64,000 nt of DNA from contig NC_084840.1 in NCBI RefSeq assembly GCF_033115175.1, forward strand, positions 81,545,179 to 81,609,178, read 5' to 3'. The translations under genes were made by a program, and so were the position numbers. Of this stretch, positions 1-11,512 are shown in pieces; the stretch's first letter is position 1, and every line of letters starts with the position of its first letter. This DNA is from Lepus europaeus. Its lineage: Eukaryota; Chordata; Mammalia; Lagomorpha; Leporidae. A model generated the notes under the pieces. The model searched no databases, had not been told where the DNA came from, and saw only the letters and a list, made by a program, of their open reading frames with translations.

Positions 1-131
1 ATCTCAGCCACTAACAGATCAACATTTTATGACTCCGTATATTAGTAAGAATATGCTGTATTTTACTATCTCAGCCTCTATCAGATCAACAATTTATGAC
101 TCCATATATTAGTAAGAGTATGCTGTATTTG
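1..131. repeat. Two-unit 67-bp tandem repeat
   Basis: The segment starting ATCTCAGCCACTAACAGATC at 1 recurs at 68 (ATCTCAGCCTCTATCAGATC). The rest of each unit is also nearly identical, ending in a shared ATGCTGTATTT. The two units differ at only a few positions, so the duplication is fairly recent. The left unit starts at the window edge, so more units may lie outside. Confidence 0.85.
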
Positions 132-460
132 TCTTTCTTTTAAAAAATACTTAACTTGAAAGACATAAGGAGAAAGACAGAAAGACAAGCAGACAGAGGA
201 GAGCTCCCATTCTCTGATTCACTTCCCAAATGCCTGCACAGCTAGTTTTGGGCCAGGCTGAAGCTAGGAGCTAGGAATTCAATTTGAGTCTTCCACCTGA
301 GTGGAGGAAACTCAATTACAAGAGGAATCATCTGATGTTTCCCTGAGTCAGAATTAGCAGGAATCTGGAATCAGAAACAGAGCCAGGACTTGAACTCATG
401 CAATCTAATATGGAATATGGTCATCCCAAGTGGCGTCTTAACTGCATACCAAATGCTCAA
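132..460 (-). mobile_element. Old CSINE, antisense
   Basis: A T-rich tail at the left is followed by the GAAAGAC/AGAGGAGAG tract, a diverged middle (CCAAATGCCTGCACAGC, GGGCCAGGCTGAAGC, GAGCCAGGACTTGAACTC) and a decayed head near 440-460. The order is that of the lagomorph C-repeat read in reverse. Divergence is high, so this is an old copy. Confidence 0.7.
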
Positions 461-472
461 CTATGGTATTTC

Positions 473-689
473 TTTCTGTGCCTTGCTTAATCCATTTAGC
501 ATTATGAACTCTGTTCTGTCCGTTTTGTCACAATGATAGGATTTTATCCTTTGTAATAGTTGAAAAATATGCTGTTATTTATTTATAACATATTTTCTTT
601 AACTATTCATCTATTATAGAGGGCACGTAGATTATATTCATTTCTTGGATATGGTGAATGATGCTGCATTAAACATGTTAGTTAAGATG
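473..689 (-). mobile_element. Old L1 fragment (ORF2 3' end), antisense
   Basis: The reverse strand carries the characteristic end of L1 ORF2: TTAGCATTATG, ACAATGATAGGATTTTATCC and ATTCATCTATTATAGAGGG, equivalent to the region around the last RT/C-terminal codons. It is strongly diverged. It resumes at 1013 after a SINE insertion. Confidence 0.65.
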
Positions 690-1012
690 TGTTTTTTTTT
701 TTAATTATTTCTATGTTTGAAAGAGTCACAGAGAGCGGGCAAGAGCACTTCCATCTACTGGCCCACTCCCCAAATGGCTGCATCAGCCAGGTTGGACAAG
801 GGCTGGACCAGGCTGAAGCTAGGAGCTGGGAGCTTCACCCCGGTATCCCTCATGGGTGCAGAGGCCCAAGAACTTAGGCTATCCTCCATTGCCTTCAGAG
901 GCATGTCAGCAGGGAGTTGGGTCAGAAGTTGAGCAGCTGTAACTCAGACTGGCAACTATACAGGCTACCAGTGCTGTGGCAGTGGTTTAACCTACTGTGC
1001 CACAAAGCCGAC
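690..1012 (-). mobile_element. CSINE, antisense, inserted in old L1
   Basis: Starts with a 12-base T run, then TTTGAAAGAGTCACAGAGAG, the middle motif GGCTGAAGCTAGGAGCTGGG, and ends in TACTGTGCCACAAAGCCGAC. It interrupts an L1 fragment whose two halves flank it. Confidence 0.85.
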
Positions 1013-1395
1013 CCCAGAAGATGTCTTTTCAGCATAATTATTTAATTTCCTTTGGGTACATGCCTAAAATTGGTATAACTGTGTCATGTGGTAGACCTAG
1101 TTTTAATATTTTTGGAACATCGATACTGTTTTACATAATGGCTCTACTAATCTACATTTTGCCAACATTTTGCAAAGATTCCATTTTTTTATCACATGCT
1201 CTCATCATTTTGATAATTGCCATTCTAACTGGAATAGGTTGATATTTCTTTGTCATTTTGATTTGCATTTCCTGATGATTAGTAATATGGAATATTTTTT
1301 CATATACCTGATGGTCATATGTATATCTTCTTTTGTGGAAAGTCTACTTAGGTCTCTTGTCTATTCTTAAACTGAATCTTTGGGTTTTTATCATT
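1013..1395 (-). mobile_element. Old L1 fragment, antisense
   Basis: Contains diverged L1 ORF2 signatures on the minus strand: TTTGGGTACATGCCTAAAAT, TTTGCATTTCCTGATGATTAG and CCATTCTAACTGGAATAGG. It continues the fragment at 473-689. No open frame is left. Confidence 0.7.
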
Positions 1396-2150
1396 GGGTC
1401 TCGGTGTTGTGCCTGGGGTTAGGTGAGGATGTGGTTGGAAGCCCCATGGTCACCAATGACAAATTGCTGGGTTGCACCTCAAGTCCATATATCCCTTAGA
1501 CCTATGTACCTCAAAGAGAGGACCAAGGTCAGTGCTTTTATGGCTTACTTGTTACTTTGGTGTAACATTGCCCAAGACCACTGCAGCCACACACATGTGA
1601 TGCTGGCTAAAATACAGGTCCATTTGATTTGGGCTGCAGGTCTCTGCCTGCACTGTGGTGGGCCCAGAGGCTCTTTCCCTAGTCATTGGGGACAAGGGCC
1701 ACTGGGTTCCCATGGTTTTGGGATTTCACCAGTATAATGTTGGATTCCAAGACAATGTCCTATGTCTACTTCCCTAAGGTATCCCCCAGAACTATGGAGT
1801 CTTTCTCTGTGCTGCCTGAGATCGGGAAAAAGTGAGGGAGGCAGTTGCTATGTGGATCCAGGAGCTCAGAATTGTGAGGATTCTGCCCAGTACTAGGTTC
1901 ACCATACTGGGTCTGGTACAGCGTTGCAAGTCTAAGGCCTGGATTTAATTCATTCATCCCTCCCTCTAGCCAGGAAGCATCTTTTTACTTGCTACATGGC
2001 TTGGAGTTGGGGGGAGTAGAGATGTAGGCCACACTGGTATTTTTTTCATTCCTTGTCCAATGCATCTTATTGTACTGAAACCAAATATTGTAATCTCTCA
2101 CCTTGTTTCCTTAAATATTATAAGGTTAGTTTAATGCATGAATAGCTCTT
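1396..2150. other. Unassigned GC-richer block between L1 fragments
   Basis: About 750 bases with clearly higher GC than the flanks and no SINE signature. It includes a short open frame on the + strand (1423-1737) that shows no coding character I recognise. It lies between two antisense L1 pieces. The best guesses are the 5' UTR of an old L1 read in reverse (the text just after it, CACTGCCACCTTAACTTGC, resembles an L1 5' end) or a solitary LTR. I cannot decide which. Confidence 0.4.
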
Positions 2151-3150
2151 AAAATCATTGTTTCTATGGGGAAATCATTACTGGAGATTCTTATCTCACT
2201 GCCACCTTAACTTGCTTCCCCATTTGCCCATTTTTAAATTCGATTATCTTTTTTTGTTGTTGTTTCTGAGTTATAGATGTTCTTTGTATATTCTGGATTA
2301 TATCTTTATCAGATGTGTTATTTGCAAATGTTTTCTCTCTATAGTTTGTCTTTTCACTTTCTTTTTAAATATTTATTTATTTGAAAGAGTTAGAGGGAGA
2401 GGAAGGGAGGAAGGGAGGGAGACAGGGGGAGAAGGGGAGAGAGAGAGGGAGGAGAATCTTCCATCCACTGGTTCACTCCCCAGATGGCTGCAACAGCCAG
2501 GACTGGGTCAGGCCAAGGCCAGGAGCGAGGATTGCCTTCCAGGTCTCTCATGTGTGTGGCAGATACCAAGCACTTGAGCCATCTTACAGCGCTTCTCCCA
2601 GGCCATTAGTGCAGCCTGGACATGAACCAGCACTTGTACGGGATGCCAGCATTGCAGGCAACAGCTTTACCTGCTGTGTCACATTATCACTGTCTTGATA
2701 ATGTTCCTTAACTGCACTTTCTTAAAATTTTGTGAAGCCCAATTTATGTTTACCTTTATCTTTTTTTCTTTTGATGTCTGATCTGAGAAGTCATTGCTGG
2801 ATCTAAGGTCATAAACATTTATTTATATTTTATTCTGATGTTTTTATGGACTCAGATCTAATAATTATGTCTTTGCTCCATTTTGAATTAACATTTGTAT
2901 GTATTGTGATGCAGGAGTCTGGCTTTATGGTTTTGTATGTGGGAATCAAGTTGTCCCATCCTGATCAAAATTATCTACTTTAGATGTTAAGTTTGTTTCT
3001 GGTCTCACAGTTCTCTTCCATTGCTTTATATGTCTATCCTTATGCCAGTACAAAACCATATTCACTTACGTAGTTTTGCAGGACGTTCTGAACTGGGGAA
3101 ATGTCAATTCTCAAAATTTCAGGCTGCTTCTTTCATTTTACAGAAGACAT
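2151..3150 (-). mobile_element. Old L1 ORF2 fragments, antisense, split by a SINE
   Basis: L1 signatures on the minus strand lie on both sides of the SINE at 2364-2687: GAGTTATAGATGTTCTTTGTATATTCTGGAT at left, and TCCATTTTGAATTAACATTTGTATG with TTCTCTTCCATTGC at right. Divergence is high and many frames are closed. Confidence 0.65.
2364..2687 (-). mobile_element. CSINE, antisense
   Basis: TTTTTAAATATTTATTTATTTGAAAGAG tail, a GGGAGGAAGGGAGGGAG purine tract, the core CCAGATGGCTGCAACAGCC, and a degraded head ending TTTACCTGCTGTGTCACATT. It is inserted in an antisense L1. Confidence 0.85.
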
Positions 3151-3571
3151 TCAAGATTATTTGGGGGAACATGCTCCAACCCTACTTCTTCCACCCTCTC
3201 CCAGTCCCACTCTTAATTTTCTGAGATCCACTTTCAGTTAACTTAATGATCATAAGGTAAACCCTAACTAAGTAAATGAGTTCAACAAATAGTATGAAAA
3301 AAAAAACAAAAAACTGTTCCTCAACAGAAGAGATAAGGGTTGTGAACAATCATCAAATCTCCAAATTCCATTTCACTCCAATACATTACATTTTAGGTAC
3401 TCTATTAGTTACCCCTGATCAGGGAAAATATATGATATCTGTCATTTTGGAGCTGGGTAAGTTTACAGTAAGTATAATGGTTGCCAGTTGCATCCATTTT
3501 GCTGCAAATTACAGAATTTCATTTTTTTAACATTTGAGTCATACTCCATAGTGTATATATGTCATAACTTC
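3151..3571 (-). mobile_element. Older L1 subfamily 3' end, antisense
   Basis: Has the CCCTACTTCTTCCACCCTC and GTAAATGAGTTCAACAAATAGTATG 3' UTR signature also seen near 10260, 18900, 23850 and 43250, followed by ORF2-end text (CATACTCCATAGTGTATATATG). It is a different, older subfamily from the ATTAAATAAAAGTT type that follows. Confidence 0.65.
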
Positions 3572-5465
3572 TTTTTTTAACTTTTATTTAATAAATATAA
3601 ATTTCCAAAGTACAACTTTTGGATTATAGTGGCTTCCCCCTCATAAACTCCCTCCCACCCGCAACCATCCCATCTCCTGCTCCCTCTCCCATCCCATTCA
3701 CATCAAAATTCATTTTCAATTATCTTTATATACAGAAAATCAATTTGGTATATAGTAAGTAAAGATTTCATCAGTTTGCACCCACACAGAAACACAAAGT
3801 ATAAAGTACTGTTTGAGTACTAGTTATACCATTAATTCACATAGTACAACACATAAGGACAGAGATCCTACATGAGGAGTAAGTGCACAGTGACTCCTGT
3901 TGTTGACTGAACAAATTGACACTCTTGTTTATAGCGTCAGTAATCACCCTAGGCTCTTGTCATGAGTTGTCAAGGCTATGGATGCCTCTTGATTTCGCCA
4001 ACTCCGAACTTATTTAGACAAGGTCATAGTCAAAGTGGAAGTTCTCTCCTCCCTTCAGAGAAAGGTACCTCCTTCTTTGATGGCTCATTCTTTCTGCTGG
4101 GATCTCACTCACAGAGATCTTTCATTTAGGTCACTTTTTTTATTTTTGCCAGAGTATCTTGGCTTTCCATGCCTAACATACTCTCATGGGCTTTTTAGCC
4201 AGATCCAAATGCCTTAAGGGCTGATTCTGAGGCCAGGGTGCTGTTTAAGACATCTGCCATTCTATGAGTCTGCTGTGTATTCCGCTTCCCATGTTGGATC
4301 GTTCTCTCCCTTTTTAATTCTATCAGTTAGTATTAGCAGACACTAGTCTTGTTTATGTGATTCCTTTGACACTTAACCCTGTCATTATGATCAATTATGA
4401 ACTGAGACTGATCACTTTGACTAGTGAGATGGCATTGGTACATGCCACCTTGATGGGATTGAATTGGAATCCCCTGGCACATTTCTTACTCTGCCATTAG
4501 GGGTAAGTCCGATTGAGCATGTAGTGAAATATGTATCTCCTCCCTTTCTTGTTCCCACTCTTATATTTAACAGGGATAACTTTTCAGTTAAATTTAAACA
4601 CCTAAGAATATTTGTGTGTTAATTAAAGAGTTCAAACAATAATATTAAGTAGAACAAAAAAATACTAAAAAGAATAAAGTAGTAAGTTCCTCGACAGTCA
4701 GGACAAGGGCTGATCAAGTTACTGCTTCTCAGTGTCCATTTCACTTCGACAAGTTTCCTTTTAGGTGCTCGGTTAGTTGTCACTGATCAGGGAGAACATA
4801 TCATATTTGTCCCTTTGGGACTGGCTTAATTCACTCAGCCTGATGTTTTCCAGATTCCTTCATTTTGTTGCAAATGACCGGATTTCTTTTTTTTACTGCT
4901 GTATAGTATTCTACAGAGTACATATCCTATAACTTCTTTATCCAGTCTTTAGTTAAGTGTCATCAGGGTTGATTCTATATCTTAGTTATTGTGAATTGAA
5001 CTCCAATAAACATGGGGCTACAGATAACTCTTTCATATACTGATTTCCTTTCGTTTGGGTAAATTCCCAAGAGTGGGATGGCTGGAGCTAATAGTAGGTC
5101 TATATTCAGATTTCTGACTTATCTCCATACTGTGTTCCATAGTAGCTGGACCTGTTTACATTCCCATGAATTGTGGATTGGGGAAACTTTCTCCCCACAT
5201 CCTCACCAACATTTGTTGATTTCTATATGAGAGCCATTCTAAGAAGGGTGAGGTGAAACCTCATTGTGGTTTTTATTTGCATTTCCCTGATGGCAAGTGA
5301 TCCTGAGCGTCTTTTCAAGTCTCTGTTGAACATTTGAATTTCCTCTCTTGAATAATGTCTGTCCAAGTACTCTGCCCATTCCTTAACTGGATTGTTTGTT
5401 TTGTTGTTGAATTTCTTGAACTTTTTATAGATTCTGGATATTAACTCTTTATAAGTTGTGCATCA
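3572..5465 (-). mobile_element. L1, 5'-truncated, antisense (3' UTR plus ORF2 end)
   Basis: Begins with the reverse 3' end (AACTTTTATTTAATAAATATAAATTTCC), runs through the 3' UTR to about 4600, then ORF2 C-terminal sequence to about 5465 (CATGGGGCTACAGATAACTC, GAGGTGAAACCTCATTGTGG). It has the single-copy form of the 3' UTR. Many substitutions; no intact ORF2. Confidence 0.85.
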
Positions 5466-5796
5466 TCTTAACAATATTAAATCTTCAATTCATGAACACT
5501 ATGTCTTTTCATTTATTTAGGTCTTCTTTCATCTGTTTTGGTGGTATTTCATAGCTACCAGTGTAGTTCTTGCAACTCCTTGGTTAATATTATTTATTTC
5601 TAAGTATTTTATTCTTTCAATACTGCTGTATTTTCTTAATGTTCAAATGGTTCATTGCTAGTGTTTAGAGATACCACTGACTTTATATATTTATCTTGTA
5701 TTATGCATTATGTATTTTCTGAATTTGCACCATAACTCTAATATGTTTAGGATGGAACCTTTGAGATTTTCTTTCTATCTATATCACTGGCAATTT
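5466..5796 (-). mobile_element. Old L1 fragment, antisense
   Basis: Diverged L1 ORF2 text on the minus strand (TTAACAATATTAAATCTTC, TTATTTATTTCTAAGTATTTT, AATACTGCTGTATTTTC). Old family; no open frame. Confidence 0.55.
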
Positions 5797-6268
5797 GTTT
5801 TTAAAATTTATTTATTTGAAAAGCAGAGTTACAGAGATGGGGGAGAAAGAGAGAATGGGAGTGGAGGGGAGAGGAGAGGTACATTTATAATTTACTTGAA
5901 AGAGTTAGAGGAGAGGAGGGGAGAGGAGTGGGGAGAGGGAGAGGGAGTAGGGGGAAATAGAAGAAAGAGGGGAGGAGAGGGATGCGGGGAGGAGAGGAGA
6001 TCATTCATCCACTGGTTCACTCCCCAAATGGCCGCAATGGCTAGGGCTTTGCCGGGCTGAAACCAGAAGCCAGAAGACAGGAACCTCATGCATTTCTCCC
6101 ATATGGGTGGCAGGGGACCAAGCATTTAAGCCACCCTCTGCTGCTCTTCCAAGCACATTAGCAGGGAGGTGGGTCAGAGGTGGAACAGCCATAATTTGAA
6201 CTAGCATCATATTGGATGCTGGCATAACAAGCAGCAGCCTAACCTTTGCTGTGCCACAAGCTTGCCTC
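5797..6268 (-). mobile_element. Composite CSINE with doubled tail/purine tract, antisense
   Basis: The tail signature occurs twice: TTTATTTATTTGAAAAGCAG near 5807 and TTTATAATTTACTTGAAAGAG near 5882, each followed by a long GA-rich tract. A single core (AAATGGCCGCAATGGCTAGG) and head follow. This is either a SINE inserted in another's tail or an internal duplication. Confidence 0.75.
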
Positions 6269-6299
6269 TTGATGGGCGTTCCTTTAAGATGAAGCATTC

Positions 6300-6632
6300 A
6301 GGGGCTAGCATTGTGGTACAGTGGGTTAAGCTACTGCCTGCAATGCCAGCATCCCATATGAGTACCTGTTTGAGTCCCTGCTGCTCCACTTCTGATCCAG
6401 CTCCCTGATAATGCACCTGGGAAAGCAGTGGATGATGACCCAAACACCTGGCCTCTGCAAACCACATGGGAAAACCAGATGGAGTTCCAGGCTCCTGGCT
6501 TCAGCTTCAGGTTCAGCCTGGCCCAACCCCATCCATTGCAGCCATTTGGGGAGTGAACCAACGAATGGAATCTCTCTCTCTGTCTCTCTGTCTCTCTCTG
6601 TCTCACCTACTCTCATACTTTCTCAAAACTTT
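6300..6632 (+). mobile_element. CSINE, sense
   Basis: Head GGGGCTAGCATTGTGGTACA, core CAGCTCCCTGATAATGCACC and CCATTTGGGGAGTGAACCAA, then a TCTCTCTCTGTCTCTC tract. It belongs to the older CSINE type without the GCGGCGCCGGC head. Confidence 0.85.
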
Positions 6633-6955
6633 AATGCAGTTCTAAAAGAGATCAAGAAACTCCACAACAACAAAACAAACAACCCACTTAATAGGTGGGC
6701 CAAGGACCTAAACAGACATTTTTCAAAAGAGGAAATCCAAACAGCCAACAGACGCATGAAAAATGTTCAGGATCACTAGCCATCAGGCAAATACAAATCA
6801 AAACCACAATGAGGTTTCACCTCACCCCAGTTAGAATGTCTTACATACAGAAATCAACTAACAACAGATGCTGCTGAGGATGTGGGGAAAAAGGGACACT
6901 AATCCATGGCTGGTGGGAATGCAAACTGGTACACCCACTAAGGAAGACAGTTTGG

Positions 6956-7271
6956 GGGGCCGGCGCCATGGCTCACTTGGTCAATCCTCCGCCTGTGGCG
7001 CTGGCATCCCATATGGGTGCCGGGTTCTAGTTCCGGTTGCTCCTCTTCTAGTCCAGCTCTCTGCTGTGGCCCGGGAGGGCAGTGGAGGATGGCCCGAGTG
7101 CTTGGGCCCCTGCACCCACATGGGAGACCAGGAAGAGGCACCTGGCTCCTGGCTTTGGATCAGCACAGCGCTGGCTATGGCGGCCGTTTAGGGGGTGAAC
7201 CAACAGAAGGAAGACCTTTCTGTCTGTCTCTCTCACTGTCTAAAATTCTACCTGTCAACAGCAAAAAAAAA
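6956..7271 (+). mobile_element. Young CSINE, sense, with target-site duplication
   Basis: Head GGGGCCGGCGCCATGGCTCA, B-box GGTTCTAGTTCC, and tail CTGTCAACAGCAAAAAAAA. It is flanked by AGACAGTTTGG (6945-6955) and AGACTGTTTGG (7272-7282), an 11-bp duplication with one mismatch in the L1 target. Confidence 0.93.
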
Positions 7272-7547
7272 AGACTGTTTGGATATTCCTCAGAAATCTG
7301 AATATAGCCCTACCACAAGACCCAGCCATCTCACTCCTTAGAATTTACCTAAGGGAAATTATATTGGCAAATAAAAACAGCTATCTGAACCTCAGTGTTT
7401 ATTGCAGCTCAATTCACAATAGCTAAGACATGGAATCAACCTAAATGCCCATCAGCAGAAGACTGGATAAAGAAATTATGGGATATGTACTCTATGGAAT
7501 ACGACTCAGTGGTAAAAAAAAAAAAAAAAGAAGATGAAATCTGGTCA

Positions 7548-7722
7548 TTTGCTGGGCCCTGCACCCGCATGGGAGACCAGGAGAAGCACCTGGCTCCTGG
7601 CTTCGGATCAGTGCGATGCGCCGGCCACAGTGGCCATTGGAGGGTGAACCAACGGCAAAAAGGAAGACCTTTCTCTCTGTCTCTCTCTCTCACTATCCAC
7701 TCTGCCTGTCAAAAAAAAAAGA
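7548..7722 (+). mobile_element. CSINE 3' half at an L1 deletion junction
   Basis: Only the downstream half is present, from GGGCCCTGCACCCGCATGGG through GTGAACCAACGGCAAAAAGG to CTGTCAAAAAAAAAA. The head is absent and the L1 on either side is not contiguous. This looks like a SINE whose 5' half was removed with adjacent L1 sequence. Confidence 0.85.
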
Positions 7723-8596
7723 GTGGAAATAAGAAAGGGAGAAGATGTACAGTTTGGCACATGCTCCCTCTGAATTATACCTAAGGGTAAAGCTAAAAAC
7801 TTGCCATCGGACTCCAAATCCCAATAAGTTGGCAGGTACTAATAAAGATAAGATTAAGTGTCAAGAGGATCACATAAATAAAACCAGTGTCTGCTAATAA
7901 TAATTGATAGAATTACGGAGAGAATGATCCAACATGGGAAACAGGATACACAGCAGGCTCATAGAATGACAAATACCCTAAACAGCACTCTGGCCTCAGA
8001 ACCAACCCTTAAGGCATTCAGATTTGTCTAGAAAGCCCATGAGAGTATCAGGCATGGAAAGCCAAGATAGTGTCACAAAAAATGATCTACACAAAGGATT
8101 TCTGTGAGTGAGATCCCAGTGGAAAGCACGGGCCATCAAAGAAGGAGGTACCTTTCTCTGAAGGGAGGAGAGAACTTCTACTTTGACTATGGCCTTGTCT
8201 AAATAAGGTAGGCGCTTGTGAACTCAAGAGGCTTCCATAGCCTCAGCAGCTCATGACAGGAGCCTCGGGTCAATTGTTTAATTAAATTGACACAATTACC
8301 AATTGTGTCAATTGTTAAATCAACAGGAGAAACTGTGCACTTACTTCCCATGTAGGACCTCTGTCCTTAATGTGTACTATGAGAATTAGTGGTATCTTTA
8401 CTTAATATATACTAAGTTGATCTTCTGTATATAAAGATAATTGAAAATGAATCATGATGAAGAATGGAATGGGAGATGGAGTGGGAGATGGGATGGTTGT
8501 GGGTGGGAGGGAGGTTATTGGGGGAAAAGCTGATATAATCCAAAAGTTGTACTTTTGAGATTTATATTTATTAAATAAAAGTTTTCTATGAAAAAT

Positions 8597-9190
8597 TTTA
8601 ATGCAGTTTTTATTTGGATTTCCACACATGTGGGAGGGAGACATCTACTCTTGAGCCATAACCACCATCTTCCATGATGTGCTTTAGCTGGAAGCTGCAA
8701 TGAGATTCAGAACTGTGATCCAAGCAGGCATCTTCAGTGCTGCACCAGATGCTCTCCCCTAGAATCCCATTTCTGAAAGGAGATACTTTTCCATCTTTTC
8801 TATTTTGTGTTTCTCTCATTTCTTTTTACTTTCTAGTGGCTCTGGTTAGAACTTCTAGTAGAATGTTGGGTAACTGTTGAAAGCAGGCATCCTTTGTTTA
8901 CTTGCTCATCTTAAAGGGGAATTTTGTTTCTTTGTTCACCATAGGTTGTGTGAGAGTTGCATTAAATTAATATAAAGAACAATTTTGCATATTTCATAAG
9001 TACAGTTCTAAGAAGATAACCATACGTCTTCCCATAATTTCCCCCTTTCCTTCTCAACTTTTATTTCTTTAATTTTGGAAAAGACATACTTTGAATCCAT
9101 TCTATAATCACAGACATAATGTACCAGTAGGTGTAATATTCAACAAGTAAAAAATAGACCACGGTTCTGTAGGAATATAAAGAAGGCCTA
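8597..9190 (-). mobile_element. Old L1 fragments and unassigned sequence
   Basis: 8600-8780 holds no signature I can name. 8790-8945 resembles old L1 ORF2 in reverse (GTGGCTCTGGTTAGAACTTC, AGTAGAATGTTGGGTAACTG). 9000-9190 looks like an old L1 3' end (CAGACATAATGTACCAGTAG). No exon is apparent. Confidence 0.45.
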
Positions 9191-9206
9191 CAAACATCTT
9201 ATCACA

Positions 9207-9546
9207 GGGCCGGTGCTGTAGTGCAGCAGGTTAAAGCCCTGGCCTGAAGCGTGGGCATCCCATATGGGTGCCAGTTCTAGTTCTGGCTGCTCCTCTTCCA
9301 ATCCAGCTCTCTGCTATGGCCTGGGAAAGCAGTAGAAGATGGCCCAAGTCCTTGGGCTCCTGCACCCATGTGGGAGACCTAGAAGAAGCTCCTGGCTCCT
9401 GGTTTCAGATTGGCGCAGCTCCGGCTGTTGGAGTCAATTGGGGAGTGAACCAGCAGATGGAAGACCTCTCTCTCTCTCTCTCTCTCTCTGTCCCTCTCTC
9501 CGTAACTCTGTCTTTCAAATAAATAAAATAAATCTGTAAAAAAACC
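9207..9546 (+). mobile_element. CSINE, sense, perfect 16-bp target duplication
   Basis: Head GGGCCGGTGCTGTAGTGCAG, core and a CTCTCTCTCTC tract, and tail TTCAAATAAATAAAATAAATC. It is flanked on both sides by CAAACATCTTATCACA (9191-9206 and 9547-9562). The identical repeats argue for a fairly recent insertion. Confidence 0.96.
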
Positions 9547-9562
9547 CAAACATCTTATCACA

Positions 9563-10194
9563 AGAAATGTTTCATTTCTATACATTTTTTGTGTTGTATA
9601 TTAATTGTGTTGCCACAATCACAGAAAACATAATTGTCTTTTAGGAGCTGGCTTATTTCATTAAGCATAATGGTTTCCTGTTGCATCCATTTGGTTATAA
9701 AAGACAGGATTTCATCTTTTTAACACTTGAGTAGTATTCCATAGTATACATATACCATAATTTCTTTATCTAGTCATCAGTTGATGGATATCTGGATTGA
9801 TTCCATATTTTAGTTATTGTCAGTTGAACTGCATAATCATGGAGATACAAATCTTCTATACACTGACTTCATTTTATTTGGGTAAATTCCCAAGAGTAGG
9901 ATGGCTAGGTCATATGGTAGATCTGTTGTCAGATTTCTGAGGAATCTCCATACTGTCTCCCATATTATTTTACTAGTTTACATTCCCACCAATGGGAGTA
10001 CCATTTGAGATGTGTATTTTCATAAGTGTCCTTTTATCATATTATGGAAATTCTCTTCCATTTATAATTTTCTGAGAATTTTTTTGATCTTTACTTTGAA
10101 AAGGTGTAAGATTTTGTAAAAATGCATTTTCTGTATCATTTGTAATGATAATGTAAAGTTTTTTCTCTTTGTTTTAGTAATGTGAATTATTATG
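9563..10194 (-). mobile_element. L1 ORF2 fragments, antisense
   Basis: 9590-10010 is a diverged ORF2 3' end in reverse (GAGCTGGCTTATTTCATTAAG, GGATTTCATCTTTTTAACAC, GGTAAATTCCCAAGAGTAGG). 10010-10194 resembles an older L1 RT region in reverse. No open frame. Confidence 0.65.
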
Positions 10195-10612
10195 CTAACT
10201 TTCTGTAAAATTTTGTTTAAGGTATACAAATTTCATGTATTTCATATATACATACTCAGGAAAATCATGATACTTTCTACCCTACCTTCCCTCTCGCCCA
10301 CACTCACATCCTTCCTCCTCCTATTCCCATTATTATTACTATTCTTCCCTCTCCTATTCCCATTATTATTATTATTTTTACAAAGATCTATTTTCAGTTA
10401 ACCTTATACACATGAAACTAACTGTACTCTAAATAAAGAGTTGAACAACTAGTATGAAGAAAGATAACTTCCTCAACAGTGGAGCCAAGGACTTTTAAAA
10501 ATCATTGCATATCAAAGTGTCAATGTCACTCCTATAGATTCCCTTTTAGGAAATTTATTAGTTACCATAGATCAGGGAGAACATATGGTATTTGTCTTTT
10601 TGGGACTGGCTT

Positions 10613-11129
10613 CTTTCTTTTTTTTATGTTTAATTTTTCTTTTTTTTTCTCTTTTTATTTCATAAATGTGAATTTACAAAGTGCAACTTTTGTATTGTTG
10701 TGGCTTCCCCCACCAACCTCCCTCCCTCCCATGGCCCTCCCCTCTCCCTCTCCCATCCCACCCTTTATCGAGTTTCATTTTCAATTACCTTCATATACTG
10801 AAGATCAACTTAGTATATACTAAGAAAGGATTTCAACAGGCTGCATTCACACAACCGCACAAGGTATAGGGTACTGTTCGACTAGTATTGTTTTTTACGT
10901 TTCATAGTAAAACACATTAAGGACAGAGATCCTACGTGGGGAGCATGTACCCAGTGACTCCCGTTGTTGATTTAACAATTGGCACTCTTATTTGTGACGT
11001 CAGCCATCACCCGAGACTCTTGCTATGAGCCGTCTAGGCTATGGAAGTCCCTTGAGTTCACGGAGTCTGAACTTGTTTAGTCAAGGCCATGTCACAGTGG
11101 AGGTTCTTTCCTCCCTTCAGAGAAAGGCG
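10613..11129 (-). mobile_element. 5'-truncated L1 3' UTR inserted into older L1
   Basis: 517 bases of the younger-type L1 3' end in reverse: a T-rich tail, ATTTCATAAATGTGAATTTAC, and 3' UTR text up to CTTCAGAGAAAGGC. It is bracketed by GGGACTGGCTT at 10602-10612 and 11130-11140, an 11-bp target duplication. Confidence 0.92.
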
Positions 11130-11512
11130 GGGACTGGCTTATTTCACTAAATATGATAGTTTCTAGTTGTATCCATTTTTTTGCAAACGACAGGATTGCA
11201 TTTTTTTACTGCTGAATTGTAGCCATACTGCACACATACCATAATTTCTTTATCCAGTTTTTAGCTGAAGGACATCTTAGCTATTGTGAATTGAGCTCCA
11301 GTAAACATGGGGATACAGATAACTCTTTCATATGCTGATTTCTTTTCATTTGGGTAAATTTCCTAAGAGTGGGATGGCTGGATCATATGGTAGATCTATA
11401 TTCAGATTTCTGAGGTATCTCCATACTATCTTCCACAGTACCTTGTCCAGTCTTTCACTCCCACCATCAGTGGATTAGGGAAACTTTCTCCCCACATCCT
11501 CGCCAGCATTTT

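Larger units (their letters stand above)
6640..8596 (+). mobile_element. L1 3' part, sense orientation, with two SINE pieces inside
   Basis: From about 6640 the + strand reads L1 ORF2 C-terminal sequence (ATTTTTCAAAAGAGGAAATCC, AAAACCACAATGAGGTTTCACC). It is interrupted by a SINE (6956-7271) and resumes to 7547. After a SINE fragment it continues in the 3' UTR to ATTAAATAAAAGTTTTC at about 8590. Compared with the copy at 25892-27820, about 300 bases spanning the ORF2 stop and early 3' UTR are missing at 7548-7722. It is one of only two substantial sense L1s here. Confidence 0.88.
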
